From positions 1 through 47,894 of the forward strand of contig JAWQRO010000225.1 of NCBI GenBank assembly GCA_033557835.1: 47,894 nucleotides of DNA, given 5' to 3'. The stretch is from Helochares maculicollis. Taxonomy: Eukaryota; Arthropoda; Insecta; Coleoptera; Hydrophilidae. The position numbers and the translations under genes were made by a program. Positions 35,501 through 47,836 of the stretch are shown here, one piece after another. Under the pieces are notes generated by a model. The model was not told the DNA's origin. It was given only the letters and a program-made list of their open reading frames with translations, and searched no databases. How positions within the stretch are numbered: position 1 is the stretch's first letter; every line of letters starts with the position of its first letter.

Positions 35501-35704
35501 GGTACCGTCCCCAATACATTTGTTTATTATGGGGTGCAATGTGTGAATGCAATTGAAATAAACTGCAACTAAATCGAAGAACGTGAGTGAATTTTGCGTG
35601 TACAAATTGTGAGTTGTTCGACTGTGAAAATAAGTGAAGTGTGAACTAGTAAGTATCCCAAGACTGAAGAATTTTGTGACACTTCCCTTGTCACTACTTT
35701 GCAT

Positions 35705-38700
35705 TTGTTTTTAGTTAATTCTTTTGTATTTTATCTAAATGAAATATACTTAACAACATATCGACGGTAAAATACACGTATATATTATAAGCATGTGTTT
35801 ATATTTTCAAATCGGGCATGTTTTATACTGCGAAAGAACGTAAATTAGTTGGTGATGCAAATAACATAGATTTTTGCTATTTGAAAAACAAGTGTGTAAG
35901 ATATGCCTTCCTATCGCACACAACATTCCTACCTAAGAAACAATACAAAATTTTCTATTGCTCGCTGATTGAAGAGCCATTTTTAGTGTTACTTTTGAAG
36001 GCCAAATTGTGCCTTGCGATGTCGATGTTGTGTGCTACCCAGATGATTTACTAATCTGGATATTATACTAGTTACATGTCATTTATCTATATGAGAAAAC
36101 AAACGTTCATGAGATTTGTTCATTTTTATATAATTTTCTATGAAATAAACCTTTTTATTGGCATATTTGCTGTTGAATTTTAGAAAAGTAACATTTTTTT
36201 TATAGGATTTATGAGCAATAATTCATCTCTGCGTTTTGTGTTGGGCAGGTGCAGCAACTCTTGCTGTTAATTTATTGAAAGGAAACTATTTGCTATTTAC
36301 TTTTATATAATTAAAAAACACGTCTTCCAAATTACCCTTTGTGAGTGAAAAATTGCCTTTTTGCTTATAAGTTGTTTAAGAAATTGTTTTTCATTAATAT
36401 CAAGCTTGTGAATTGACCTAGTGCGAGTGATTCATATATTGTTTTAAACACAATATTTATCTTATTTAATTTCGACATGTTTAAACTAGGTGGCATAATT
36501 TTTCAGCACAAAAGTCTTATTATATGAATAACTTGACGAAATATGGATAAAATGATGTGTAACAGCGTGAACTGTGATTTGAAAAGGCTTCAAAACGTTG
36601 CCAAAATTGTAATTGAATCATAAAAATGAAGCCTTCTCAATCTTTTTTATATTAATTAGTTCAAGTAAATTTAATGGAAAAAACTGTAATTCCCGTATGT
36701 GTGATAATATTGTAGACCTCAAACTAAAGAAGGCTGAAAAGTACCTATTAACTGTAATTTTAATTTTTAATTATTTTTGTTGTTCCATTCAGCCTGCTTT
36801 GTTACTGTTGTCTATAAGTAAATATGGCTGTATGAATTTTTATACTGTAAGTTTGATAGTGTGATTATTTTGTATGTATGTTATAAAAAAGCAATTTACG
36901 GCTAACATTTTTATCTGTAGTATATGCTGGCCTAAATTATATTTTTTTATTGTTACTATAAGTTCTAGGATTTGTATAAAATGAAACTCCTGTTAGTGAA
37001 TTTTCCATTCAGAATATTTTTATACTAAATAGTATTTTCTCAGCACTTTATTTGTTAATTGTGTATACTAATCGAAGATTTTAAAAATCAAAACAAAACC
37101 AAAGCATGACATGATGACTGATGAAACAAATAAAGTGTGTCGTTTTTTACAATAGAATCATTGCAGGTGTACAATGTAAATGTCTGGCTGAGACATTTTG
37201 ATAATATTATAGTAAGATGTTCGAGTTTCTGAATCACGTGTGCCATGCTGTGTTGGTTGACTGTAAAATTGTGGACACCCCCCTTTAACTGATGTTTAAC
37301 AAAAACTTAGTAAGTATGGTAAGACTGAATTTTATTTACGTGTAGCGATACTCCTGGACGAAAATTGCAATTATCGTTTCTCCATTACTCTACATTAATT
37401 CCGTGAATAAACGAAAGTAAAACCATTTCGAAAAAATACTGTCTTAGCTAATAACTAATTTGAACGAGGTGATGCTGAAGTAAATTTAATTCTATTAGTA
37501 GTAATTGGTAAGTGACAAATGTATTTTTTAGCGTGAGAGTTACTTTGTGATGAATCCATTCCAAGTTACGTTTTTGTTAAGCATTGGTGTTACTTAAATG
37601 GAAGATTTAAAAAGTAAAATGTTACCATGTCTAGGTGCCTATTACCCCCTATTAGTAGCATTGTGGTTAGTTTTGCACTTGGTTGTCAAAAAACAAACAA
37701 ATGTCTTTTCCGTTGTGTACATTTATTCCTTTAGCTTAACACAAAATTGGGTTTATTTTTCAGTAGCTTAAAGTAAATAATTTTAAGTATTTAAAGTTGT
37801 TTTTTATTTTATAATTTCTTAGTGTATGATCTTCAATCCCTTAGTCAAAAAATAAATTCACTGCAATATCAAATTGTGTTGGTTTTGTTTCATCCTTCCA
37901 GTCTTAAGCATATGCTGGATTCAGTTAATTGGATCTTATTACCAATTAATTTGTGCCTACAAGATAGTAATTACTGGATAAGTATACTATAAGTTAACAT
38001 CATAGTTTTTATACATTCTACTAAAACGGATACAATTCACAAATTACAAAAAATAGTTCCTGAATAATTTAAATTTTATTCATACACACGTAAAGTAGTA
38101 CATCTATCATATAACGGCAAATTTTTGAGTTTAAATGTAGCGCTTTACATTATTGACCAATTACTTCCAGTAAAACCGTACATCAGCAATGTGACGTTAC
38201 CTGGTTGCGGTATCACAAAGAAAACTTGACAAAATCCGCGCCATTTTACATAGCCAAACCGTTGGTCGCTTTAATATACATTAAGCATCGTGCAATCTCA
38301 ATTTATTCAAACTCGTTGAAATCTAATCAAAACAATATCGGTGAAACCGGTTCCTACGAGAATCATTATTCGAAACCATTTTTTCTCAAAATTATTTTTT
38401 GCGAATGACTCATTTTTTGAACGTTGGAAACGGATTCCCAGATTGAATTTGAGAAACGGAACTGACCTAACGCCAGCATGCCATCTCCTTCTTGTATACA
38501 GGAGACCCAATCCAAACTGTTTGTCGTTAAAATATGTCAGTTAGCTATTTTACCTGTCGTTTTCAAACAGCATTGCCGTCAACCAATCAGAATCCCCTAT
38601 GTAACTTCAAAGTTTTCTGGTGCAGTTTCAACTCGGAATTGATAAAACTTGGTTAAAATGGTCAATAAGTGCACAAAACCAACCAGATATTATCATAAAA

Positions 38701-38720
38701 TCGACTTGAAGGTCTTATAA
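35705..38720. other. Intergenic DNA upstream of Ect2
   Basis: Mostly AT-rich with short open frames (for example 35818-36054 and 36613-36864, plus) without motifs. From about 38150 the composition becomes more mixed, with CG-containing words such as TCCGCGCC near 38238-38245. This would fit a promoter-proximal region of Ect2. Confidence 0.4.
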
Positions 38721-38722
38721 CG

Positions 38723-38727
38723 TCAGT
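38723..38727 (+). promoter_or_regulatory. Possible initiator (TCAGT) for Ect2
   Basis: TCAGT in TAACGTCAGTGTGAGCG lies 85 bases before the Ect2 ATG, a usual leader length, and is preceded by an ACGTCA word resembling a CREB/ATF half-site. No clear downstream element was found. Confidence 0.3.
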
Positions 38728-38811
38728 GTGAGCGTTTTCTTCTAAACTGTACGCAGGTTAAGTGCCTTTTTTTGTGTTGATGTTGTAACCATAACTCGAA
38801 TCTCCTCCAAA

Positions 38812-38893
38812 ATGGACGAAAATAAGTCTCGTATTAAACAACAAACTTCGGTTTGCAGCGATTCCAACAGTGAAGAGCCTATAAAACCAGAAT
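38812..38893 (+). CDS. Ect2: Ect2 (pebble) RhoGEF, coding exon 1
   Basis: ATG at 38812 (CCAAAATGG, a near-optimal context) starts MDENKSRIKQQTSVCSDSNS then EEPIKPE. The exon ends before GTAAGT at 38894, leaving one base (T) of a split codon. Joined to CT at 44218 it gives TCT (Ser) and keeps the BRCT frame open. The short acidic/polar leader is not conserved in the family, so the link rests on phase, strand and spacing. An additional small exon inside the 5.3-kb intron cannot be excluded. Confidence 0.7.
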
Positions 38894-41045
38894 GTAAGTC
38901 AATTCCATGAGCGAAACGTAAATTTCTTGCTGATATTTGCTGAAGCAATTTGCAAATTGTTAGGTTATATTTTGCCTGTTCCAAGGTGATCCAAAACCCA
39001 CTTAAAATAATTTACAGCTAATTATTTTATGATTTATCAAAATTATATTCTAGATTTTATTCCGCATATTTAAATATAGCACTGTGTAACCTTGTTGTAG
39101 TGTAGGTAATTGGGCAAACCTTTCTATATTGCTATTATTTTGGTATTGTCAGCAGGTGTTTACATTTAAAAGTTTTGAGGGCCTACTACATAACCTATAA
39201 ATAAGTATCTTCCATAAATTTTATATTTTCATTTGAGGTTGTAGAAGATTCTTCACAATATAAACATTTCATTGATCAGACGCTTAAACTATAATCACAA
39301 TTGGAGGGTTGTGTTTCAGGAGAGGATAAAAGTTAAATCCTCTAATTGATGTACCTATTTGTGTAAATTGTATCATTGCTTAATAAGTTTCAAACATTAA
39401 AATCTAGATAGCGTTACTGGAAATCTCATGGTTAACGCGTGTAGTTGCAAATCATAATTTCTACTTAAAAACGCCTTAAATGCTATTATATTATAACACC
39501 TATTATATTAATACCTAAAGGAAGATTGAAATCTAAGAATTCAATTTTTTTATATCCACCAGCAATTGCAGCAAATTTAATGTTGTTTTAAGGTAAGTGA
39601 AAAATCAATTATTGTGGCTCAAAATGATATTCAAACACATTTTCCTCTAAGTATTCTTTAATCTAATGTAGATCATAATTGCACAACTACAAATAATTAT
39701 ACTTACTCATCCAAAACTTGTTTTGACTAATTGCTTCTCTTTTAAGTATCTGGTAATAATGATTGCAATTTCTTTTTAGCCTCCTATTCTTTTTTTATTG
39801 GTCTAAAGAACAATTGTTTTTATTCATTTTTCTTAATGGCTAAATTTTTATCATAAATATGTAAGCCAATTTTTTAGGCTATACAACCTTTATCTTTCAT
39901 TTTGCCCAAAAACTAGCATATTCCAAAACCAGCACTCTGAAGTGTTGTTAAAAATCGTTATAGCAAGATGATATTAATAATGAACAGTTGAATCATATTC
40001 CAGCCAAAACATAATCATTTGCATAGTATTAATATTTGAAGAAGAAAAACTAATTCTCAAATTGCTAAACAGAGTTAAGAATTCATTCACAATATTTTAA
40101 GTAATGCAATAATTATAATAGAAAATTATTTTAAGTAAACATATTTCTTCTAATTTTATAACCTACTGGAAAATATAGATCACAACCTGGTTATATCAAT
40201 AATTATTCTGCCTAGAGAGATTTGCTACAATTAAAAAACCAAATTCATAAACAATTGGTTTCTAAACATCAAATTAATTTTATTTAGATAATAATTGAAT
40301 CAAAAATAAAACATGTGAATTTTAAATTAAGTCCCATGGTATTAAAAATAAAGTTCAAAAATTGACACCATGGTTAAGGCAAGGCTTGTGCTGCTATAGC
40401 TGCCATAGAAAATACATGAATGTGCCGTCTGATGCATTTACATATATGCATATAAAATTATCTTCTGTATAAATTGTTATGGTTTCACAGACTTTTTCAA
40501 AACTTCATTAATAATTTATTTTAATGCAAACTATAGTGTTCCAAAAAATAGTATGGGACTATTTTTGCTATAATATAAATAATATGGAAATTCATTTATT
40601 TACCTTATTATTATGAAAATAAGAGTGGTATTTTGCATGAATTTCATTTATTTTTACTACATATAAAAAGGACTTCCTAAAAGAGGTCATTATTGTGCAT
40701 TACTTTTTGCTATAGTTATGCTATTTAATTTTTTAGGGCCATATTTGAAAAATACTATATAGCATTATGAAATTTTAATAATTTACTTTATATTTTTAAA
40801 GCTATATAATGACACATTTTATACAGTTTACAAACTTATAACAAAAATATAATAATGTATATTAAACAATACTGAATTTGATAGCTTTTGCTGTGAAACA
40901 CTGTAAATACTCATTTTAAAATTCCAATCACAAATAAATAAAATATGTTTTAATCATGTTGTATTACAACAGCTATTAAAGTCTACGAAATAAATTACTA
41001 TTACCTCAATAAGTGTTCGCTTTCAAACAAACAAAAAAAAATATG

Positions 41046-41068
41046 TATATATATATATATATATATAT
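41046..41068. repeat. (TA)n microsatellite
   Basis: Uninterrupted TA repeat of 23 bases, preceded by an A-rich run. Confidence 0.95.
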
Positions 41069-41844
41069 TGAAACAACTGCTATTATTAGCTTGAGTTAAT
41101 ACCATTTTCAGTATGTGAGGATTTAACAGTTGAACCAAACAGCAATTTGATTAGACTTTTCTAAATTAGGTAGGAATTTTTTTATTAAAAATTATTATAT
41201 TTGGTAAAAAATAAAATAAAAGTCAGAACAAATGGTTGACAAAATTGCATGTATGGTAATTTCCAAACCGTCTGACATTGTTGAAAAGTGGTAATCTTCA
41301 ATTTACCAATATTATCTTATACAAAAAAAACTGTTTTGTTTGGTAGATTTCAAAGTAAAAACAGGCTATTGTAATACATTACTGTAAGAAATGATACCTG
41401 ATGCTGCGATGCCAGAGATAATAATAAAGTCAGTTCATAAATTCATGTGCATTCATTATGTCCATCATCAGCTTTTGTGAAAATTGCAATAATATTTTTC
41501 TACCCTATTCTTGTTACAGATCTACAGATTTTTGATACTCTTAATAACTGTTTCTTTTGGGCCTATGCTGAGTTTATATAGTCTTCTTTGCTTCAATTTA
41601 TAGCTCATTATTTTTTCATATAATGTTTCTAAAAGTTTTTGGTATTATCCCAGGCTTGTTTACTTGAATTTTTTCACATGTTATAAATTGCTCGATATGC
41701 TTTTTTCTGAGTACCTAAATGTTATATGTTGTGGGATTACACTTACCTAGGTGGTTTTGTAAGACACCTTATTGTTGTTGATCTGCATGAAAGTGCTCAG
41801 GATTATTGTGTGTAGTAATCCAATATAACTGCAAAAGCTAAACA

Positions 41845-42190
41845 GTCAAGAAAGTGGACTGAAGAAAAATAGATGCATGTGAAATAGCATGCTGGTGACG
41901 TGCTCTAGATGACTTTGGTAATGATCCAGGCAGTCTAAGACAGTGTCAAGTTAAAAATGTCTCTAAGGAGCATAATTATCAAACAACAGCTTTCATTCTT
42001 TGGCTATGTTATACACTCTGTTTTGCTGAAAACATCTATAATGATTGACAAATACAAAGGAAAGAGAAGGCAAGATCGGCAATGAACACAGTGATTCAAC
42101 ACGAAAATCACCGTCATGAACAAGTCGATTTTAGAACTAAAAGAGTTGCGCTAGACAGAAATAAATATAGAACTTTTTGTTTTTCGATTT
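41845..42190 (+). mobile_element. 3' tail of an RTE/craniofacial-type LINE
   Basis: Plus-strand reading gives SLRSIIIKQQLSFFGYVIHS then LLKTSIMIDKYKGKRRQDRQ and SILELKELR. These match the family tail that runs K-R-L-FFGHV followed by the GK-EGKRRRGRQ block and a final ELR-region. Stops interrupt it throughout. No reverse transcriptase core is visible upstream, so this is a 5'-truncated insertion, as LINEs often are. It lies in the sense direction within Ect2 intron 1. Confidence 0.65.
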
Positions 42191-44217
42191 TCGTATAGTT
42201 TGCATACTTGATTCTTTGGGGAGTGTCTATCTAAATCCGCATTTGATAATTTTCTAGGGATTTTGTTATAATTGTTTATTTTTATAGAATTTCTTCAAGT
42301 ATTTAACACACTTAACAGATATTTATGACGACTTTTGTAAATTTTTTCCAGTGTTCGTTGTTTAACTCTTATTCTTAAGTACGTTCTGTTTTGTTGTGTC
42401 TCACATTCAATTGGTGTCTTTGAACTTGCTACAGTAACCAGTGAGCTAATTGCCTTACTCTCTGGATGCTACAGACAGTTCCAAAATATTTATGTTAATG
42501 AAAAGATTAATCTGTAAAGATGGAAGTCCAAAACGAATTTTAAAGGTTTTTTACATTAAAACACGGGTCTTCCAACAACAATAAAATAAAGAATGCTACC
42601 TGTAGTGTGGTAACGAATTGTACATAATGAAGAAAATTACCATTGACTAAAGAAATAAATTGTGTTGTATTCATCTTGTTTACAAATTTTACTAAAATTC
42701 ACACATAGACTGGCCTGATTATGTGTCACTAGTATGAAGGTAGCTCCGTAGAAATAATCATATCATGTAACATAGTAAGGGAAGAATCCACTGGTCAGCA
42801 GAACTCTATTTTCTGAATCAACGCAATAATCACTAACAGATAAACTTTTGTGGAATAATAAAACGCACCTGCTTAAATTTGATGAAATGAAGGAATTGCA
42901 TAGTAATAATCCTGATTATCTACTTTAAACATTTTTAATAAATAACTAGAGCCAACTCAAAGTGAAGATCGAGTTTTGAATAATTTTTGTAACACACATG
43001 AAGAAAAATAAACCATTTTATTTGTTTGATGTTAGTTTTATAAATAAAACACTGTTTAGTAGCTATAGTTGTTTAATTAGCTGTTAATCTGTACGGCTTC
43101 GCTTGATTTTATAATAATCATCGTCAGAAGTGACGTTTATATTTAACTATAAACATGGGAGGTTGTTGTAACTTATTTTATCAGAATCTTTTTACGTTTA
43201 ACATTTAGTTTAGCTCAATTGAGTTTCAATCGTCAAGGAGTTCTATGCAAAGTATTAAAATAACATTTTTGGCTTTTTAATAAAAAATGGCTTATTCTTA
43301 AATGGATAAAAATGATAACAGAAGTTGTTTTTTTTTAATTATGTCTGTCATGGACATCATAATTGGTTTTGAAATGTATCCATTTGCTGTCAGGCTCATT
43401 TAGCTGAAAGAAGTTAAAAAACCAATTATTTTGAAGTCTAAGAAAGCCCAATATATGAATCTTAATTTACAAATTAATACAATGGAAATATTAAGTACTA
43501 TTTCCTGAGTTATGCTGTCCAATGCAATTTTCTTGAAAATACTCTTTTCGTACTAGTTGACATTTTTCTTGGTATATCCCTTTATGTGTGGAACTATCGA
43601 TTTTGAAAAGATTTTTTTTTTTACTATTTTATAAAATAGAGGTAGAATAAAATTAATTTTTCAAATCTTTGCCATTTTACAAAAGCATTACATGACCATT
43701 TTCCTTGCTTTGCTATTTAGCGACGTCTTTACTAATCAGGATATTTTTTATATCCGAACCCTATGAGAGTTGAAATCATGTCAAACAGGACACACCTGGT
43801 TTTTTAGAGCCCCATTTCAAAACATTATATCTCGATAAGTTTTTAATATTTTTTGTTATAAATTTCGTTTCTATTCTTTAAATATTAATTAGATGTAAGT
43901 TAGATGCAAAAATGCATAGTAAAAATACTCTCTTAAATCGATGTTGTATTAAAAGCTTTCAGTGAAATTAATAATAAATAGAATTAATAGGTCTAGATTC
44001 TTTTTTTCTATCAAGATCTAAAAGTTCTTGCACATTTTCATAATCTTCTAGTCGAAATTGATTTGGAAGTAAGCAATAAGTAGAGCCATCTATTATCAGG
44101 GAATTAATTATACATTTTTATTTGCTTATCTTAATATGGGTTTCAATGTGGATAAACATTTTTTAAAAATATGACTGCAGGGTATCACAGGTATCATAAA
44201 ATGTATTTTTTTTGCAG

Positions 44218-44564
44218 CTGTGTCTTTGCCACTCGATAAACGAATATGTATAATAGGCTCATTAGTGGAAGATTCGGTAACATGTTCGGCAGCTCAAACG
44301 TTTGGGGTTCCAATTGTTACATCAGAAACTGGAGAAGATTACGCTAAAGATCATTCGTGTTGTACTGTATTTGTCATGGAAACTTTTGAGGGGGACATTT
44401 ATAGCAACTTGTACAAATCAAAGCACCCCGTATTAGGACCACCAGCTTTGCTGCAGTTGTCACAGAAAAATGAAAGATTGCCGAATAATACTCGTCCCCT
44501 TTACAACCTTTCTATGACCGGCGTAGTTGTTTGTTTTACTGGGTTTAGGAATAAAGAAGACTTG
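44218..44564 (+). CDS. Ect2: Ect2 RhoGEF, coding exon 2 (BRCT0 and start of BRCT1)
   Basis: Residues 28-143. RICIIGSLVEDSVTC begins the first (degenerate) BRCT-like fold; VLGPPALLQLSQK and NNTRPLYNLSMTG are conserved Ect2 signatures; VVVCFTGFRNKEDL opens BRCT1. Thr135 in CFTGFR is the position of the phosphopeptide-binding Thr of human ECT2. The exon ends with TTG|GTAAGA at 44564/44565, phase 0. Ect2 activates RhoA at the cell equator in cytokinesis; its BRCT domains bind phosphorylated RacGAP1 of the centralspindlin complex and hold the GEF part inactive. Confidence 0.93.
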
Positions 44565-44973
44565 GTAAGAGTTGTTTATTGTAAGAGGGCATCTGTTAAG
44601 CAAACTGTACTAGATAAGCTCTTTTGTGTCTGTAAAAGCTATTGAAACTAGGTGTTTGTTCATTAGACCAAAAACTAACATCTATAACAAATTTTCTGGT
44701 AATTTGAATAATTGGAAATTCAAGACAATTAATAGTTCAAAGAACAATTGACTTGATTAAATCATGTATGTAAGTCAATAATGTTTGAAAACTGGCTTAT
44801 ACAAAATTTAAGCTAAAACAATTAAAGAAGTACTCTCTTATTCAATCTAATATAAAAATAGCGCAAAAGTTCACACACTTTTTAAATTATCTACAGCTAT
44901 AATGATTTTATGGTTGCTTAACACTTGTTCTTGTGGTAGTTTTTCAGATGTAAAATAACTATTTTGTTTGTAG

Positions 44974-45186
44974 ACCCGCTTAGTACCATTGATACATCAC
45001 ATGGGTGGCTCAATTAGGAAAGAGATGTCAGCAAAAGTCACACATTTAATAGCTAACGTTATCGGGGGTGATAAATACCAGTATGCATCAGCGTTTCGAG
45101 TTCCTGTCATGCATTTAAATTGGGTGATTGCGAGCTGGGAGCACAGGCACGACATTTCTTTCAGTGCCACTGCAGACCCATTTCTG
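44974..45186 (+). CDS. Ect2: Ect2 RhoGEF, coding exon 3 (rest of BRCT1)
   Basis: Acceptor TTTGTTTGTAG ends at 44973; donor CTG|GTATGT at 45186/45187. 71 codons, phase 0 at both ends (residues 144-214). TRLVPLIHHMGGSIRK, SAKVTHLIANVIGGDKYQYA and VMHLNWVIASWEHR carry all BRCT hallmarks: the Gly-Gly turn, the VTHL strand with phosphate-binding Lys164, and the conserved Trp193. Matches the mammalian protein block by block. Confidence 0.95.
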
Positions 45187-45319
45187 GTATGTTAATAAAT
45201 ATGATACGAAAATTGTACAATGTATTTGATTATCTAAAAAACTAATTCACAATCTGAATGACTCAAATTACTTAACTACTGATTCAATAGATTTGTTCAC
45301 TTATATTAATTCTGTACAG

Positions 45320-45463
45320 GGCGAGTTTAAATTGAAACCTTTCCATGGTGCTCGAGTTTGTTTTTGGGGTTTTCCGGACGAGGAAGAAAGGCATATGACT
45401 GAAGTATTGGAACTGAATGGTGGTTCCGTTACTAACTTCGAAGATATCTCCTGCACACACGTG
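45320..45463 (+). CDS. Ect2: Ect2 RhoGEF, coding exon 4 (BRCT2, partial)
   Basis: Acceptor TTCTGTACAG ends at 45319; donor GTG|GTAAGT at 45463/45464. 48 codons, phase 0 (residues 215-262). GEFKLKPFHGARVCFWGFPD, then DEEERHMTEVLELNGGSVT and CTHVV form the first half of BRCT2. The domain's C-terminal Trp helix and the DH-PH exchange-factor module are not in the window, so the gene continues past 47894 with an intron of at least 2.4 kb. Confidence 0.93.
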
Positions 45464-46753
45464 GTAAGTATAAATAAATATCTTAGAAAAATTCACAATT
45501 TATTTGCCAAGGCACGTTTTCTCAATGAATCACTTGTTTATAATCTGGCTTTTTTGATAAGAAAGTTTCTTAGTTTAATTCGATAAAATATTTTTAATTT
45601 GAATGATAGTTTTAAATAGATGAAAAAATTATTAATTTAATAGTTTAAGATTTGATGTGGGGCTTTACTTCCATTTTTGTGCAACGGACACCTGATGAAG
45701 TATTTCTTCAGGCCTTTTAAAATAGCCATTTATTTTCAATATTTGTTCATTTCATCAATATTTGTGGAACTAGCAATCAATCTGTCAACAATATGGTAAT
45801 TTAGTACTTAAATGAAATTAAATCAATATATTGCAACACCGGTTCTCAAACTTAAAATTCTAATAAAATAAGTGCTAATATAGTTTAGTCTTACGCAAAC
45901 ACTTATCTCGTTAATGTACTAAGAGGGGATCTCATTCTTTGTAATGTTTATATAGGTAATTTTTAACTTCCATTAAATGTTTAGCAGTCTTTCAAATTTT
46001 TGCCTTTGATATTATACATTATTGTGACTTGGCATTGCAAATGTGTTAAATAAATTTACCACGGATCATTATCCTTGTAACCAATGGTTTTTGCTAATTT
46101 TACAATTAAAAAAGTATCATATTTACTCTAAAAAGTGCGCCAATAAGAACAGAAAAATTCAATTTTTAAATGAAATTCAGTTTTTTCATTGATCATGAAC
46201 TTTTTACCTCAAAAATGACATGGAATTGCAATTTTCTGCTCATGTTGGGACATTTCACAGATTTGTATGAATTCTATAGACAAAATTTTTCAAATAGTTG
46301 TCTGTTAGCTGTGCAAAAGAAAGTTATTTTTATTAATTGGATAATTAAAACCCTTAAAAAGTGATGCATGTTCTATAACTATTAAATTCAATTAGAATTA
46401 AATTAAGATGAATATCTTACAGAGCAAAACAAAAAATGTTAACATTATAAGAATATTTAACAAAGGCGTGCTTTTAATTTTTATAAATATTTTGTACATT
46501 GATTCTGTATTCTGAAAAAGGTTTGATGTTGTAGGATACATTTGGAAACCATGCATTATGCCTATTACCCAGAGAGACCATAATTTTATAAAATAAATAA
46601 ATTTGTAATATATAAATACTTAGCAACCTCACTTTGAGGTATTCAAATATATGAAACTGTGTTAAATAAACCTAAAACTAAACCCTCAACTGCATTAAGG
46701 CCAAGTAAAATATTTTAAACTGTTTGATGACAGAGGATATTTTACTGTATGTA
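45464..46753 (+). other. Ect2 intron 4, left part
   Basis: AT-rich intronic DNA with no further exon recognised. Open frames at 46170-46364 and the read-through of exon 4 to 45586 have no BRCT-like sequence. Confidence 0.7.
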
Positions 46754-47836
46754 CTAAGTTGTTCAACAAGTTTTTGATTCGAGAAGATGTACACAATTGT
46801 ATGGCTTGAAATACACTTAATTATTCAGTATAGTCTCCCTAAAGTCAATACACTTGCTCGTACGAGAAGGGCTGCAAAATACACTTTCACATCTGTTATG
46901 ACCTCATTATTTGATGAAAAGCGCTTTCTATGCATGGAAACAAAGAGAAGCCACTAGTGAATATGGTAGATGTTCTAACAATTTGAACTTTAATTCATGG
47001 ACTTAAGCTATTGTCAAAATGCTCTTGCGACATGGTTAATTGTCCTGCAAATCGGGTCTTTTTTCACAAATTTTTTCTTTCAGCTAGTCTTTTCGTATCC
47101 CATAAAAGCTAAGACCTTAGCTGATTTCTGGACATGAACTCGTTTCGGAACCAGGTTCACACCACTTGTGAAGTTTAGCCTCTTATTTTGATTCAGGCTC
47201 ATGGTGATAGGCTCAAGTCTCATCCATTGTAATGAATCCACACACAAAATCCACATTATCCTTTCGAACACAGTCTAAATGTTGCTGACAAAATAGCATT
47301 CGAATGTGCTTCTGTTCCATTGTTAGCGAATGTGGCACCAACTGTGCACACAGCTTTCTGAAACCCAATACTTTAGTCAACATATTGCTTACACTGCCCA
47401 AATCTCTTTCAGTCACTCGACGATTTTCTAGTATAATATCCTGTATTTTTTCTACGATTTCCGATGTTGTTATTTTTGGATGTCCTGAATCGTCTTCAAG
47501 GTTTGTAGGACAACAATTAAATGCAACAACCCATCTTTCTACTGTACTAATTGAAGGCAAATAGTCCTTACAAACTTTGAACATTCGCTCATAAATTTCC
47601 TTTGCTTTTAAACCAAAAATAAAAATTCAATCACAGCATGATACCTAATTTTCCCATTGTAAAAAAAATACTGTGACATGTGTATAATAAATGACTCATA
47701 AACAAAGAATGAATTGACAAATTAAAATGAAACCTCACATATGTTCATATGAAGAATGTACCAACATTACAAAAAAAAAATAGGCTAGTAACAATGTCCT
47801 TTCTTATCGAACCAAAAACCTTATTGAACAACCTAG
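46754..47836 (-). mobile_element. Mariner transposon copy A2
   Basis: Flanked by TA on both sides (46752-46753 and 47837-47838), with ends CTAAGTTGTTCAACAAG on the left and TTCTTATCGAACCAAAAACC then TTATTGAACAACCTAG on the right. The minus strand holds the best-preserved transposase of the family: at 47584-47213, CKDYLPSISTVERWV, TNLEDDSGHPK, SEIVEKIQDIILENRRVTER, VLGFRKLCAQLVPHSLT and the catalytic FITMDE; at 47271-47080 (another frame), LVPKRVHVQKSAKVLA. The C-terminal part with the later catalytic Asp residues is degenerate. At 1083 bases it is about 110 shorter than copy A1. It lies in Ect2 intron 4, antisense to the gene. Confidence 0.9.
47213..47584 (-). pseudogene. Mariner transposase, N-terminal and first catalytic part
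   Basis: 123 codons open in one frame contain the second helix-turn-helix, the linker and the first catalytic aspartate in FITMDE. The missing N-terminal start and the frameshift after the DE motif make the protein non-functional. This is the longest surviving transposase stretch in the window. Confidence 0.85.

Larger units (their letters stand above)
38894..44217 (+). other. Ect2 intron 1 (5.3 kb)
   Basis: GTAAGT donor; TTTTTTTTTGCAG acceptor. It contains a (TA)n microsatellite at 41046-41068 and a LINE tail at 41845-42190. The remaining sequence is AT-rich with no other recognisable feature. Confidence 0.65.

Noticed and set aside
43624..43639. 16-base perfect palindrome CTATTTTATAAAATAG
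   Set aside because: Only A/T-rich and short; several such palindromes are expected by chance in a window of this size and composition.
45464..45586. Continuation of the Ect2 exon 4 frame
   Set aside because: It follows a perfect GTAAGT donor and loses all similarity to the BRCT2 fold, so it is intronic read-through.
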